From NCBI GenBank assembly GCA_030248065.1, contig JASAMV010007765.1:1-64000 (forward strand): a stretch of DNA of 64,000 nt, in the 5' to 3' direction. The first letter of the stretch is position 1. Each line of letters opens with the position of its first letter. Below are positions 38,701 to 49,876 of this stretch, piece by piece. The position numbers were made by a program, and so were the translations under genes. The notes under the pieces were generated by a model. The model was not told where the DNA came from. It searched no databases and saw only the letters and a program-made list of their open reading frames with translations. The DNA comes from Rhynchonema sp. JSB1_4 (taxonomy: Eukaryota; Nematoda; Chromadorea; Monhysterida; Xyalidae).

Positions 38701-41108
38701 GTGGTCTTTATATGCTACCATCGAAACATTTTCACTGTTTGGCCGATCCGTTGACACCTTTCGGTGATACCGAAGTGAAAATGATTCGACGATAGCAACC
38801 GCGCGTGTCTCTCCGCTACTGCAGTTATAGTAAATTTCTAATTTCGTTGCCTCATGCATTTTTATAGACGCAGGGAAACTCCCGTTCGAAGTCGAAGCAG
38901 GCAACAAGCTCAACACAGTCAACATGCCACGCAGCTGGATCGTGTGTTTCGAATGCTTCAGTCACACAAGCTGTGTGTGTCAGCTGCGTGGCTTGTTGAC
39001 TGTGTGTTGAGTTTGTTACCTGCCTCGACTTCTAACGGGAGTTTTCCTGCGTCTGTAAAAATGCATGAGGCTACGAAATTGGAAACTTACTATACTATGT
39101 TCAGGAAAAATACTTTTACTGGAACTGAAAAAACGTTTTTTTCCGGAGATTCTTCCGTATTTTTCAAGATATTTTTTTGGGCGAAAATTTGACAAGCGTT
39201 CAAATGACGTAGCTTTGCCAAATTATGCGCTAAAATGGCGTATAAGGGCTAATTATAGCAGCAAAGTCCGATTTAGTGTCATAAAAACATGTAAAACACA
39301 CAAAAAACAGGCTTTTTTCCTGAGTTGCATGTCCTTTGCATACTTTCTCAGAAAAATGCAAATTCGCCAAATATTTCCGACAAAATATATTTCCACTGAA
39401 AAAATACGGAAAAGCTTTTGTTCTAGAAATTTTGCCGTCTTTTTCCATTCGCAACTATTCGGCAGGAACATGAAATCACAAACAGAGCACTTTAAGCAAC
39501 GAGTCCCGAGTTTAATTATCTATGAAAATTACCTTGGCCATCACTAGCTGGCAGCGTTGCTGTTCGCCCATGTGCACTGACGCCAGTTTGTAGCATCGAT
39601 TGATTTTTCCGATCAGCGATGGCTTTATGGTGACGAATACGGCGCCGTGATGTGATTCGTAGGAATCGGTGATCAGTGACCCAATACCATCGAGGGTGGG
39701 TTGGATCTGTGATAAGTAAGATCAGCTGCCCTATTCGAATTGTAGGTCTACAGCATTCGACACCACCAGAAATCATAAATCAAAATCTACCGGAGCACTA
39801 CGTAAAAAAGTGGCACTATATTCCAAATGGTGAGACAAAACTGTTGACTGACGGACTTGAGCGCCATGGCAAAGTGCGTACGGTGTGGACTACGGTATCG
39901 GTCATTGTGATTTTGAGCAGGAAGCCGAAGCCGGGGGTTCTAATACGAAAACGATACCTATAATCAGCCAGTACCCATCTAAAGGACACAATAGCATCTT
40001 CCACGCACATAACATGAGGACGAACCTGTCGTTGAGTCTTGAACGCATCCCACCGTGTCTGTGCGGCGTGCACGTAATCACCATAGGCCACCCATGTGTG
40101 CTCCGTGTGTCCAGTGGTCAACATACATTTGGCACAGTACATTGCGTCCGCACACGTTTGACACACGAAACTGTCGCCAGGCTCGCATTTGTTACCGCAC
40201 GTCCCACAGCTGACGCTGAAACAGCGGGAATTAGTTGGAAGATAAAGATTAACAAAAGCTACCAATCACGCCTGAATTACAAACTCGCAAAGTGAGCGAA
40301 ACTTAAACCGGCACAATCGCACCCAATTTTTAGTTCAGCCCATGCCTGTATAGTCCTTTTTATGAATGTCGCTCAAATTCGTAAAAATATGTAATACTGT
40401 ATTATGCCATACTTTTTCGACGCCTCATCATCGTGCAACTGATCGACCAACGCCTGCAGCATGTAATTGGTCGGCAGCCCAGCACGAGGCACACGTGTGA
40501 TCGCTCGACATTCGGGACATTCAATCTGAAAACGAAACAAGTGATGTTCCAATTACAGTAATTTTTAGAATCATAGTTGTTGCATAACGAAAAACATTTG
40601 TGTCGCTGGTTAGATGCGGTGCGAAACCAAAATTTCTCTCATTTTACATCTAACAAACAGCTCAGATTCAGTGAATTCGAACATGCAAGTCCCGATCCAT
40701 CGTGCAAGCGACACAACACAACGAGGACATAAGGCAGGTAAACCACCAACAAGACCTCGATTGTGGAGCTGGCAGAATAATGAAACATTCAGACGCACGA
40801 GGATTTTAATTTAAAGTCTATTCGTTTTGAATATGGATAAGCACCTTCGAAATCGAGCTCATGTTGGTCTAGTTTGCCTTCACATTCGAAGAAAGAAAAA
40901 TACAAAAACCAACTTGATCATTTCGCTGACGCAACAGCCCCTGGACACACTCCTCACAGAAACAATGGCCACAATTGATGAGCACTTTCGGCACGCGCAC
41001 CACATGCAGACAAATGGCACAGATGCATTTGTCGAATGTCGCATTGGTCGTCTCATCCACGGTGGAGGATGACACCGTTGGTTGACCGCTGGCACTCGCC
41101 GCTGCCAT
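35728..41108 (-). CDS. RING and B-box protein A (TRIM-like, no C-terminal domain)
   Basis: Ten exons with agreeing phases: 41108-40914, 40525-40413, 40215-40026, 39706-39533, 37985-37845, 37772-37592, 37523-37431, 37352-37200, 36945-36862, 35924-35728 (TGA); about 506 residues. RING finger: CAICLHVVRVPKVLINCGHC, then CEEC and, in exon 2, IECPECRAITRVPRAGLPTN, so it is a likely E3 ubiquitin ligase. A B-box-type zinc finger follows (CGTCGNKCEPGDSFVCQTC...CAKC...H). A helical middle part follows the B-box. The C-terminus is disordered: Ser/Arg/His-rich, then acidic (DHDSDGNSSDDEPQSDQEEE), ending Arg-rich LRARALRRRLHISL. No NHL, SPRY or MATH domain is seen. It is a paralogue of the gene at 43647-45595. 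Long introns host MITEs (38825-39094, 36241-36567). Confidence 0.85.
35988..36240. repeat. MITE-like repeat, copy 2
   Basis: Diverged copy of 12669-12950, missing its first bases. Directly abuts the MITE at 36241-36567 and lies in the last intron of RING/B-box gene A. Confidence 0.75.
36241..36567. mobile_element. MITE with terminal inverted repeats of about 80 bp
   Basis: The left end AGTCCGTCCACCAGCTCATG and the right end CATGAGCTGATGGACGGACT pair, and pairing continues through GAACGTGGAGGAAGGGAACA / TGTTCCCTTCCTCCACGTTC and AATTTCTCTTTCATT. The flanks carry TA at each side, so a TA target duplication is plausible. The terminal block resembles the ends of the 12669-12950 family. Confidence 0.85.
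38825..39094. mobile_element. Hairpin MITE, TATAGTAAATT ends, variant interior
   Basis: Ends TATAGTAAATTTCTAATTTC and GAAATTGGAAACTTACTATA pair, and the arms pair inward for over 100 bp through GACGCAGG.AAACTCCCGTT. The outer ends match the 20929 family but the interior is different, so it is a related subfamily. It lies in an intron of RING/B-box gene A. Confidence 0.82.
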
Positions 41109-41584
41109 CGCTTTGCCGCACCTGAGACTGCACGTCGGAATATTGGTTCAAAGTTGTTGAAGCGTTTCCGGAACTGCAATGTTCTTGTGCATCAGGCACA
41201 AGGCGGAATTTTTAGACCGCACGGTCGCACCATGACATTGAATTGTGGCTGTCTGTCGTCTCGTCAGAGAAATGAAATTTATCATGAACCCCAGACGACC
41301 ATAAAATGTACGACGGAAATAACGAGGCGAAACCAATAAAACGAATGTAACGTTGGCATTGCCAAGAATTTGGCATGACCTGACTGATACGTGTATCCAG
41401 CTGCAGAAAAGCCTAAGTAAACCGGTAATTAGAGTGGTACATGATGATAAAACAGAATCAGATAACATAGAAGGAGGGCACATACAAATAATCATGCACA
41501 CAAGCAACGAAAGGTGAAGCATGATATTTAGCAACAAAGTGACACAATAGTTGTTTTATGAAATCGCACTTTCTCCAAAACATA

Positions 41585-41879
41585 AGGCTGTGAGCAGATA
41601 AACGCGGAATGCGGAATTTGGTTAGCAGATAAACGCGGAATGGCAGATTTCTGCATTCCGCGTTTATCTGCTCACCTTTGCGGAATGGTGCGTGCTTGGG
41701 TGACGATGACAACTTCCAGCGTGCTGACCTCAAAATGTTGCGTGTTAACGCAAACAGCAACTGAGAGGTTTGACCAAAAGCATAAATTTACTTGCAGAAA
41801 TGCAGAATTCCGCAAAGGTGAGCAGATAAACGCGAAATGCGGAAATCTGCCATTCCGCGTTTATCTGCTCACAGCCTAA
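41585..41879. mobile_element. MITE with GTGAGCAGATAAACGCGGAAT termini
   Basis: GGCTGTGAGCAGATAAACGC at the left is inverted at the right (GCGTTTATCTGCTCACAGCC). The same block recurs internally in both orientations near 41620-41690 and 41810-41835, so the element is itself built of repeated inverted units, either tandem or nested. Confidence 0.8.
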
Positions 41880-42640
41880 TGCAACGAATCACGAGCTTTG
41901 GTCCATTTCACAAAAAGGCAGCTCCGGGCCGCCGACCCCCGGGAGCGACCCGCCCCCGGCGGCCCGCCCACAAAAAAAACTGGTCCACTTCACAAGACCG
42001 CCTTTTACAGACAATTTTCCACACACAATATCAGCAGGCATAACGTTATAGGCTTGAGCACACAACATCAAGGGTGATGACGAAAAAATAGCAGTCTTGG
42101 ATCGCTGAACATAGACAGATTTACAATGATTAGTTCGAGCACTTGCACGTTGTGAAACATCAGATTGCAACACAATGACATCATCAGGAATGTGACGTAA
42201 TCCGAGAACATACAAATTGAACAATTTCAGACGAACCGAAAAAGCCCGATAAAAACCGCAGTGAGTGAGGACGGGGAACCCCAAATGAGGTATTTTCGAG
42301 GCATGTTAACGTTAGCACGGACACCACAGCGGTGTCTATGGGTGTTTTTAATGCTGATTTTGACCAAAATCGGTGAAACAAGCCACAATGACATCGTGCG
42401 CGCATTGCCAAAGTTGTTCTGAAATTTTTTTCAACTTTCGTCAAAAATTGGAAAATTTCGTGCAATGTAAAAAGACCGACGTTTCAGGCTACAGTTGCGG
42501 ATGCGTGAAAAAACGTTTTTTTCGGTATTTTTTCCGACGGTTTCTGGAGGTGAAAAAAAACGAAAACAGCCGCAGCTGCCTGTAAACTATTTTCAGAAGC
42601 ATGTTTTTTTCGCAGATTCAGAAAATATTTTCATGAGCCA

Positions 42641-43025
42641 CAGTGTAGTTCCTGGGGGGAGGGGGGTACCCCCCTAAGGTACACTAATTTCCCCGACCAA
42701 GGCACACTAGTACACTAATTTCCCCTCCGGGTACACTAATTTCCCCAATTTTTGCCTAAAATGACCATTTTTAGGCCTAAAATGGGCATTTTAGGCCTGA
42801 AATGTGTGATTTTCAGGTCAATGTTCTCAAAAGTCGCCAAAATACCCTTTTTATGAAGAATTTTTTCCAAAAGGGGGCAAAAATAGGTCAAATTTTCTAC
42901 CTCAAAAAGTGACTTTTTCCTGATTTTGGGTCTTCCCCCCCTTCCCCCCAGGGAGGTACACTAATTTTCCCTCCGAAAAAGTAGGGAGGTACACTAATTT
43001 CCCCGCCGGACCAGGAACTACACTG
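42641..43025. mobile_element. hAT-like MITE with 8-bp target duplication
   Basis: 385 bp bounded by CAGTGTAGTTCCTGG and CCAGGAACTACACTG, flanked directly by ATGAGCCA at 42633-42640 and 43026-43033. The 8-bp duplication and CAGTG ends are typical of the hAT superfamily. The inverted host copy near 47045-47055 has the uninterrupted site. Related elements start at 43093 and lie at 46697-46994 (inverted) and 51371-51675. Confidence 0.88.
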
Positions 43026-43092
43026 ATGAGCCAGACGTTTGTCGAAGGTGCGACGTGCAAAAGTGCCTTCTTTTGATCATTTTCGTTGTTAT

Positions 43093-43345
43093 CAGTGTAG
43101 TTCCTGGGGGGGGTCCCCCCTCGAGCACGCTATCTCCCCCTCCCCTCGGTGGTACACTATCCCCCTATCTCCCCCCCCCCCGGGTACACTGTCTCCCCCA
43201 ATTTTTGCCTAAAATGGTCATTTTTTGGGCCCAAAATGGGCATGTTTAAGCCTGAAATGTGTGATTTTCAGGTCAATGTTCTCAAAAGTCGCCAAGACAC
43301 CCTTTTTATGAAGAATTTTTCCAAAAAGGGGTAATATAGGTAATA
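43093..43345. repeat. Second copy of the CAGTGTAGTTCCTGG element, truncated
   Basis: Begins CAGTGTAGTTCCTGG and shares the interior (CCAATTTTTGCCTAAAATGG, TTTCAGGTCAATGTTCTCAA) with 42641-43025, but no right terminus is found. The same junction (GTTGTTAT then CAGTG) is present in the inverted copy at 46994, so this insertion predates the duplication of the host repeat. Confidence 0.75.
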
Positions 43346-43646
43346 CAATAGAGGTGCGCACCAGGCATTGAAAAAAACCAAAATCGCGATCATGCCAAAA
43401 CGATCGAAAACGACCAAAGTTAAGACGACAAATGAACTGAAGACAGTGATCGTAAACGTTGAAATGCGAAGGGAAAGTCCACGAAGGATAGAAACCACCA
43501 AAAAATGGTGCTGTACAACAGAAGAGAGAACCAACCACGAACGAATAGAACGATGACAAAAAAGATAAGCAGCACTATCTAGTATCAATACCACAACACG
43601 CACGCACGCAACGGCGCAATCCTTCGCACAATGCAATCACCCACGT

Positions 43647-45595
43647 TCACTGCGGTCGCTGACACTTCGAGCTGGGTGCCTCATCGTTTGCTTCAGAACG
43701 ACGGACTGATTATAAGGCAAACTGCGTTATTTTCCACGAAATAGATCACAGAACGATTAGGTCACCCACCTCTGAACGAAAACGAGGACGGTGACGTGCC
43801 ACTTGTGCATGCAGCAGCAGCAGCAGCAGCAGAATCGCCAGATTTCTCCGTATATCGATCCCAGGTGACCTCTTGTTCAGCAATCACCTCTTTGTATTTA
43901 CATTCAAACGCCAGCAGGTCGTCGTAGCAACGTTGTGTGATCGAATATAGATCATTGCGCAGTGCTTCGATCTGAGAAGTGTTACTGTAGGATTATTCCT
44001 TGTCTATTGCGGTTGTTTGCCTTTTCTAAGTGCAAACAGACCTAAAAGTTGCTGAATGAAGGCGGAACCTACCAATGTTGATCGATCAAGGTCAGATCAA
44101 CAATATTGACAATGGGCCTGATGTTTATATTTTTACAAGCTGTCGGAACTAGAGCTAGAGGCCTATAAACCCCAACAACAATGCACACATACATTGTCCT
44201 TGTGTTCATTGATGACACATTCGGTAATCGCATCCAATCGTTCAACGGACGCGCGCACCTCGTCAATGTCGAGCGGCATCGTAACGTTGCCATCGGCGTC
44301 CTCGTAGCGCGATGTGAAGTTGCGGAAAGAATTCTGCGAACAACGAAAATGCAAAAAAATTGTCATATGAATGGCAATTTTTGAGTGACTATTTTATTGC
44401 ACCCACAATCACAAAAATACAGTCAATTTGAAAAACGTTAGCTTTCAATTTCAATCATTTTGTCATCCAAACACACCTTGATCTGCACCAGTTCCTTTTC
44501 ATACACCTCTGGCATAGCATTGATGATAGCGACAGATTTTTCTAATTGATCGGGCAACAATCGCAACATCATGGGCAACGGCTGATCGGGCAATTGGATC
44601 AGTTGCACGATACGATTGAGGGCGTCGTCCAAACGCTCACCAATGTTGACGAACTGAATGTTGGGAACGAATTGGAAGATTGCGAGCTCAATAGGGCACT
44701 TTGCCTGCGCGGTATCGAAGTACTCTTGATAAAGTCTTCCAAGGTCTTACATTTCGATCGTTTTTGATGCTGGTCCAAAGCTGTTGTTGTTCGGTACAAT
44801 AATCGTCGTAACGCAACACTTTGTGACTGCGATGTTCACCCATGAGCGCACACATTGCGCACAACATCAACGTGTCGCAATCAACGCACATCACCGTGTG
44901 CTCGGGCGCGCATGTGATTTGACATGATCCGCATTTCAGTCTGAATAATAATTCTAACGCAAACATTTAGCTGGTTAATAAACGATGAACCAACCATAAG
45001 TCAGCACAGTATGTTCCAATCTTTCGCTCACTTTTTAGTATTTTCTTCATTTGACAGCTTCTCGACGATTGATTGCAGCATGTAATTGGTGGGCAAATTG
45101 ATGATATCTGCAGACGCACTACCAACGCAAACACGACGTCGACATTGTGGACATTCGATTATCAAACGTGGATCCTACAATGTTTGGAGAATTTATGGGC
45201 GCATTTCAGTTTTAATCACCTGAAACATCACCCACTTGTCGTCCTACATCCAAGTCTGGTTTGAATGTTTTCACCAGCCGCTGTGTGCAGTTGCCACAAT
45301 GACTGTGACCACACAACAACGTTTTCGGATTGGCAATCACTTCGAGACATACGGCACACATGTAATCGTCGCTCGACACTCCGCCAGCTGCTGACATTGT
45401 TCGACTGCTGTTGCTGTGGTCATTGGCTCGGCTGGTGGAGGTCGGCTGTTGTTGTTGTGGTGGTGGTTGTTGAATGCCAGAACCAGAGGTTGGGGCCAAC
45501 GTACACCATGGTGCTGATACCGAAGCCCTTGCCGCATTCATGGCAACAGCCGCCGGTGCCTGATAACATAGTGGTTGGGCAATAGTAAGACTCAT
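43647..45595 (-). CDS. RING and B-box protein B
   Basis: Paralogue of the gene at 35728-41108. Exons 45595-45248, 45174-45032, 44940-44751, 44653-44477, 44333-44193 and 43971-43770 join in phase. A Gln/Ser-rich N-terminus precedes the RING: CAVCLEVIANPKTLLCGHSH, then IIECPQCRRRVCVG in exon 2. NLPTNYMLQSIVEKL after the RING matches LPTNYMLQALVDQL in protein A, and the exon boundaries in RING and B-box fall at the same places. B-box: CGSCQITCAPEHTVMCVDC...CAMCALMGEHRSH. Helical segments follow (RIVQLIQLPDQPLPMML). Exon 6 carries a run of six Ala encoded by a GCT/CAG microsatellite (about 43810-43833). The last exon is uncertain: an acceptor after TTCTGAAG gives a stop at 43647; another after GACCGCAG gives a stop at 43585. 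Confidence 0.8.
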
Positions 45596-46696
45596 TCCGA
45601 TCGGTTGTGACGTTTGGTGTGATCAGTGATCACAAGCAATTTTATACCTTTTTAAGGCAAATATCGGTGTTTTTTTCGACCTTATTTTCCCAAAAATCAG
45701 GCGCTACGCGCGCAAACCCATCCATAATACGTATTTTTTGGCGATTTTCGGCGAAAGTTTGGAAAAAGCACTATTTTTAACAACTATCACAAAAATCGTG
45801 TTTTTTGCCTTTTCGAGTGACCAAAATCATACCTCTCACTCAGTCTCACTCACCACGCAGACGCAATCAAATCAAGTCAGAGATTTGATAAGTTGACTTA
45901 GATAACTTAGGATCGGGCCGGGCCGGGATTTTGGACTTTTGGGTCGGGCCGGGCCGGGCTGGGCCGGGATTTTGGACGTTTCGGTCGCTCGGTCGGACCC
46001 GGCCCGAATTGCTCAAATTTTAAGCCAAAAGCGCCTTTTTGACCAAAAATTTCAAAAAAAATTGCGCTTCGCGCAGAGTATATGCACATTTTCTGTGAGA
46101 CCCAAATGGACCCGGTTCACAGAAACTGAATCACACGAACATAAGCACGCTTCCCCAAAAAAAATTTTTTGCAAATTTTGGCTTTTTTGACCGTTTTTTC
46201 CTTTGACCCAAAAATCGGGCCGCGCCGGGCCGGGCCGCGATTTTTAACTTTCAAATCGGGCCGGACCGGGCCGGGGTTTTGGTCAGTCGGTCAATCGGGT
46301 AACCTTAACCTGGAACCTTATCGCTGAATCAAATCAACCAAACCAAACCAACCCAAGCACACGCAGCAGCATCAAATCAAGGCAAGGGGCCCATCAAGGC
46401 AAGGCTAAAAACCCGGCAAATCAAATTAAAAAGGAAATGTTGAAAAATTTCTTTCTCATTGATTTCGATTCGATTTCGGACTTTATCTTCAACTCTCAAT
46501 CGTCTCAATTTCACCATTTTCGGAAATTTCATTTTTTTGCTTGACAGACGTTTTTTTCTTTCGATTTTTCGTTTTTTTCCTAAAAATAACGTTTTTTCCT
46601 ATTGCTTCATTTTTTTCTTATATTTTTTCCTTTTCTTTTGGTACCATTGGAAAAAAACGAAAAATTTTTTTCCTTTTGTTTCCTACCGAACTCTGA
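45596..46696. other. Intergenic with GC-rich CGGGCCGGG blocks
   Basis: No gene. Blocks of GGGCCGGGCCGGG followed by ATTTTGG occur at about 45915-45985 and again at about 46218-46285, separated by A/T-rich DNA. The first and second groups look like divergent copies of one short repeat. Confidence 0.5.
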
Positions 46697-47722
46697 CTGG
46701 GGGGCTACCCCCACCTCCAACACTGTTTGAGGGGGAAAATTTGACCAATTTTTGCCCCTTTTTGGAAAAATTCTTCATAAAAAGGGTGTCTTGGCGACTT
46801 TTGAGAACATTAACCTTAAAATCACACATTTTAGGCTTAAACATGCCCATTTTAGGCCCAAAAATGTCCATTTTAGGCAAAAATTAGGGGAGACAGTGTA
46901 CCCGGACCGGAGCAGGGGGAGATAGCGGGATAGTATAGTGTACCACCGAGGGGAGATAGCGTGCCCGTGGGGAACCCCCCCAGGAACTACACTGATAACA
47001 ACAAAAATGATCAAAAGAAGGCACGTCGCACCGTCGACAAACGTCTGGCTCTTGAAAATATTTTCTGAATTTATCGAAAAATCTGCGAAAAGACATGCTT
47101 CTGAAAATAGTTTACAGGCAGCTGCGGCTTTTTTGTTTTTTTTTCACCTCCAGAAACCGTCGGAAAAAATACCGAAAAAAACGTTTTTTCACGCATCCGC
47201 AACTAGGATTAGAGGTCGGGGGAGGGGGTACCCGACGACACCCGACATCTGCAAGTACCCGACAGCCGACACCCGACATCTGAGAAAAAAGCCGACACCC
47301 GACAGTTGTAAAAAAACCCGACACCCGATATCTACAGGGTGATTCAAAAGTACCCTCAAGATTGCTGTGTTTCTAGCTATAGAGCATGATAGACTGAACG
47401 GATATGGTTCGTTTATAGCTTAAAGAAGTCGTCAGGCGATTGTGCATACTGTGAATAGCATGAATTGAATGAAACATGCCGATCCCTAATGTTTCAAGGC
47501 ACATTTGTGGTGCTCATTGGCGTCACTTGCGACAACAGTGCCGAAGGGCATGAAATTTTTTATTTTTTGTGCGTTGGTATTTGATATTATTGCTTGAAAA
47601 TGTAACGGCTATGTGTCCAACAAAAAATCCCAGCGCTTTGAGATCAGTTTATTTAATTGCACATTCAGAAGTCGAAATTTCCAACAAGATTACCATAATT
47701 TTGAGAGCAAAGTAATAACCTA

Positions 47723-48000
47723 TCAGCGAAACCTTGGAACACATGGATTGAGCATCACATCATCAACACCGGCCAGCACATCCCTGATTCGCGTTTCCAA
47801 TTGCACTAGATCATTGTGTTGGTGTGGCGGTTGGAATAGACTATCTCTTAGATGTCCGAACACGAAGAAATCGAGTGGCGACAAATCAGGGGAACGGGGC
47901 ATCGGGAACAATTTCTGATTACGCGATAGGACGGAATTTGTTCATCAGGGAAACGGCCAGCATATGTATTCTTCCTGAGTGCGGATGATCGACCCGGTTC
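47723..48000 (-). pseudogene. Mariner-type transposase remnant
   Basis: The frame at 47911-47723 contains RSPDLSPLDFFVFGHL, matching the C-terminal DDE region of mariner-type transposases (PRSPDL.PLDFF.WG.L). The bases just upstream encode a RFPDEQIPSY-like stretch in another frame, so there is at least one frameshift. No N-terminal DNA-binding part is recognisable. Confidence 0.75.
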
Positions 48001-48364
48001 TATTGAGCGAAAGAACCATGAAAATCCATCATGAAAAACCATTAATTTTATCGCAAATCCTCCATTTTGTCAGGATTGCTGCAAACAGCAAGAATATTGA
48101 TAACACTATGACAATGAAATCATTTTTAAGAACAATAATAATGTAAGAAGTTAAAAATTGCTTCCACAAAAAACCATGATCAGAAAAATTAAAAAAGAAC
48201 TTCCAAATTGCCAGCTGGTGGCCTCCCGCTGGTAATGAATCGTTGCCTGCGTGGGCGGGGGGAGCTGAATGAAACATCTGAACTGTGTTAAATCAGTTGT
48301 GATCCTTGTTGTGTGCAATGAATGATTTCGCTTGTTGCTTTCAATGAACCTAGGCCTGGGCATG

Positions 48365-49080
48365 GGCACAATACCACTTTTGACACCCAATACCAATACC
48401 GGCCCTGTACCAATACCCAATACCAATACCAAATTGGTGACCCAATACCAATACCCAATACCAATACCGGGTGAGACCCAATACCAATACCCAATACCAG
48501 ATCAATACTACTGAAGTGCCTGGTATTGGGTTTGGTATTGGGTTGGTATTGGTATTGAGTATTGGGTTGGTGTTGGGTATTGGGTATTGGTCTTAGTATT
48601 AGTTTGGTGCACGGATTTTTTTAACCAAATTTAGTAGCTTTTTAGCTACTAAATTTTTTGAAAAGCTAGTAAATTTTCAAATTTAGTAGCCTAAAAGCTA
48701 CTAAATTTTGTATTTTGGCCAATAAAGCTAGTAAATTGGCTTTTCAGCGGCAAAAAAGCTACTAAATTTTTGATTTTGTTAGCTTCTTGCTACTAGCCCA
48801 TTTTGAAAAAATAAACCCTGGTTTGGTATTGGGTTTTTGGTCTGGTATTGGGTTGGTATTGGGTTTTGAGTCAGGTATTGGGTTTGGTATTGGTTTGGTA
48901 TTGGGTTTTTCTGGATTAGTATTGGGTATTGGTTTTGACCCAATACCTGGGCAAACCCAATACCAATACCAATACTAGGCCAGCTTTAATACCAATACCC
49001 AATACCAGAATTAGACCCAATACCAATACCAAACACTGGTATTGGTATTGGGTGGTATTGGTATTGGGTATTGTGCCCAC
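48365..49080. repeat. CCAATACCAATACC minisatellite, two arrays in both orientations
   Basis: Irregular units of ACCCAATACCAAT and their complement TATTGGGTATTGG fill 48365-48600 and 48815-49080, with an orientation switch inside each array. Between them (about 48615-48790) is a separate A/T-rich repeat of TAGCTACTAAATTT units. Confidence 0.85.
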
Positions 49081-49876
49081 CCATACATGAACCATAACTT
49101 TTCGCAAAGCAGCCAGGCAACAGATACACTGGGCAAAGTTTTGCAGTAAAAAAGTTAGCGAATCAGCATCAATGAAATCCATTGTGTGACCAGTTGTTGC
49201 ACTTTTTCGCAAGTGTAGCGTATGAGCACCACAAATGTGCCTTGAAACATCAGGGATCGGCATGTTTCATTCAATTCATGCTATTCACAGTATGCACAAT
49301 CGCCTGACGACTTCTTTAAGCTGTAAACGAACCATATCCGTTCAGACTATCACACGCTATGGCCAGAAACATAGCAATCTTGAGGGTACTTTTGAATCAC
49401 CCTGTAGTTTTTGAAAAAAAACCCGACACCTGTTTTTGGACAAAAAACAGTCAAATTTTTGCTCATTTGCATCATTAGTGCAATTTTTTGGCTCGAGTTA
49501 CTGAATTCAAGTATTTTCACATGAAATAAACACCAAAATGTCACATTCTGCGTCTTCGGAAAAATTGGTTCGAAGAAAATTTTCTCTCAAAATTTTTCTC
49601 TCAGCAAAACCGATGTTTTGATCCGTAAGTGTCGGGTGTCGGGTCCCAAGTCCCAAAAACCCGACATCTGGAGGTACCCGACACCTACACTTTTTTGGCA
49701 CCCGACACCCGACACGCAACTGTAGCCTCCGCGAAACATCGGTCTTTTTACATTGCGCGAAATTTTCCAATTTTTGACGAAAGTTGGGAAAAAATTTCAG
49801 AACAACTTTGGTAATGATGCGCGTACGATGTCAGTGTGGTTTGTTTCAACCGATTTTGGTCATAATCAGCATTAAT

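Larger units (their letters stand above)
42350..43345. repeat. Dispersed host repeat, left copy
   Basis: Inverted relative to 46697-49874, matching from AATGCTGAT...ACCAAAATCGG through CGGATGCGTGAAAAAACG, TTTCTGGAGGTGAAAAAAAA and TGATCATTTT.GTTGTTATCA. It is interrupted by a hAT-like MITE (42641-43025) that the other copy lacks. Confidence 0.82.
41109..43646. other. Intergenic between the two RING/B-box genes, repeat-filled
   Basis: No gene is seen. The stretch contains the MITE at 41585-41879 and the host repeat with nested insertion at 42350-43345. A GC-rich patch at about 41930-41970 is flanked by similar sequences (TTTGGTCCATTTCACAA and CTGGTCCACTTCACAA). Confidence 0.5.
47335..49404. 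mobile_element. Mariner/Tc1-like transposon, degenerate
   Basis: 2070 bp with terminal inverted repeats of about 183 bp (47335-47517 and 49222-49404), beginning CAGGGTGATTCAAAAGTACC. It is flanked by TA on each side, the usual target of this superfamily. A broken transposase remnant lies at 47723-48000 on the minus strand, and two minisatellite arrays fill much of the rest. Confidence 0.88.
47205..49714. mobile_element. 2.5-kb insertion flanked by CGCAACT
   Basis: CGCAACT occurs at 47198-47204 and again at 49715-49721; the uninterrupted left host copy near 42490 has it once (reverse complement AGTTGCG). The outer parts of the insertion carry short repeated blocks of ACCCGACACCCGACATCTG type at both ends in opposite orientation. 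It carries a mariner-like element inside it. Confidence 0.75.
46697..49874. repeat. Dispersed host repeat, right (inverted) copy, split by insertion
   Basis: Reverse complement of 42350-43345. Its two parts (46697-47204 and 49715-49874) are separated by a 2.5-kb insertion. It lacks the 385-bp hAT-like MITE of the left copy. Confidence 0.82.

Noticed and set aside
38692..39192. Opposite-strand frames sharing LLPASTSNGSFPAS
   Set aside because: They come from the arms of the hairpin MITE at 38825-39094.
46459..46887. 142-residue Phe-rich open frame
   Set aside because: Low-complexity T-rich DNA running into a transposon copy; no domain.
48787..49263. Gly/Leu/Val-rich frames across the minisatellite
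   Set aside because: Translation of the repeat unit only.
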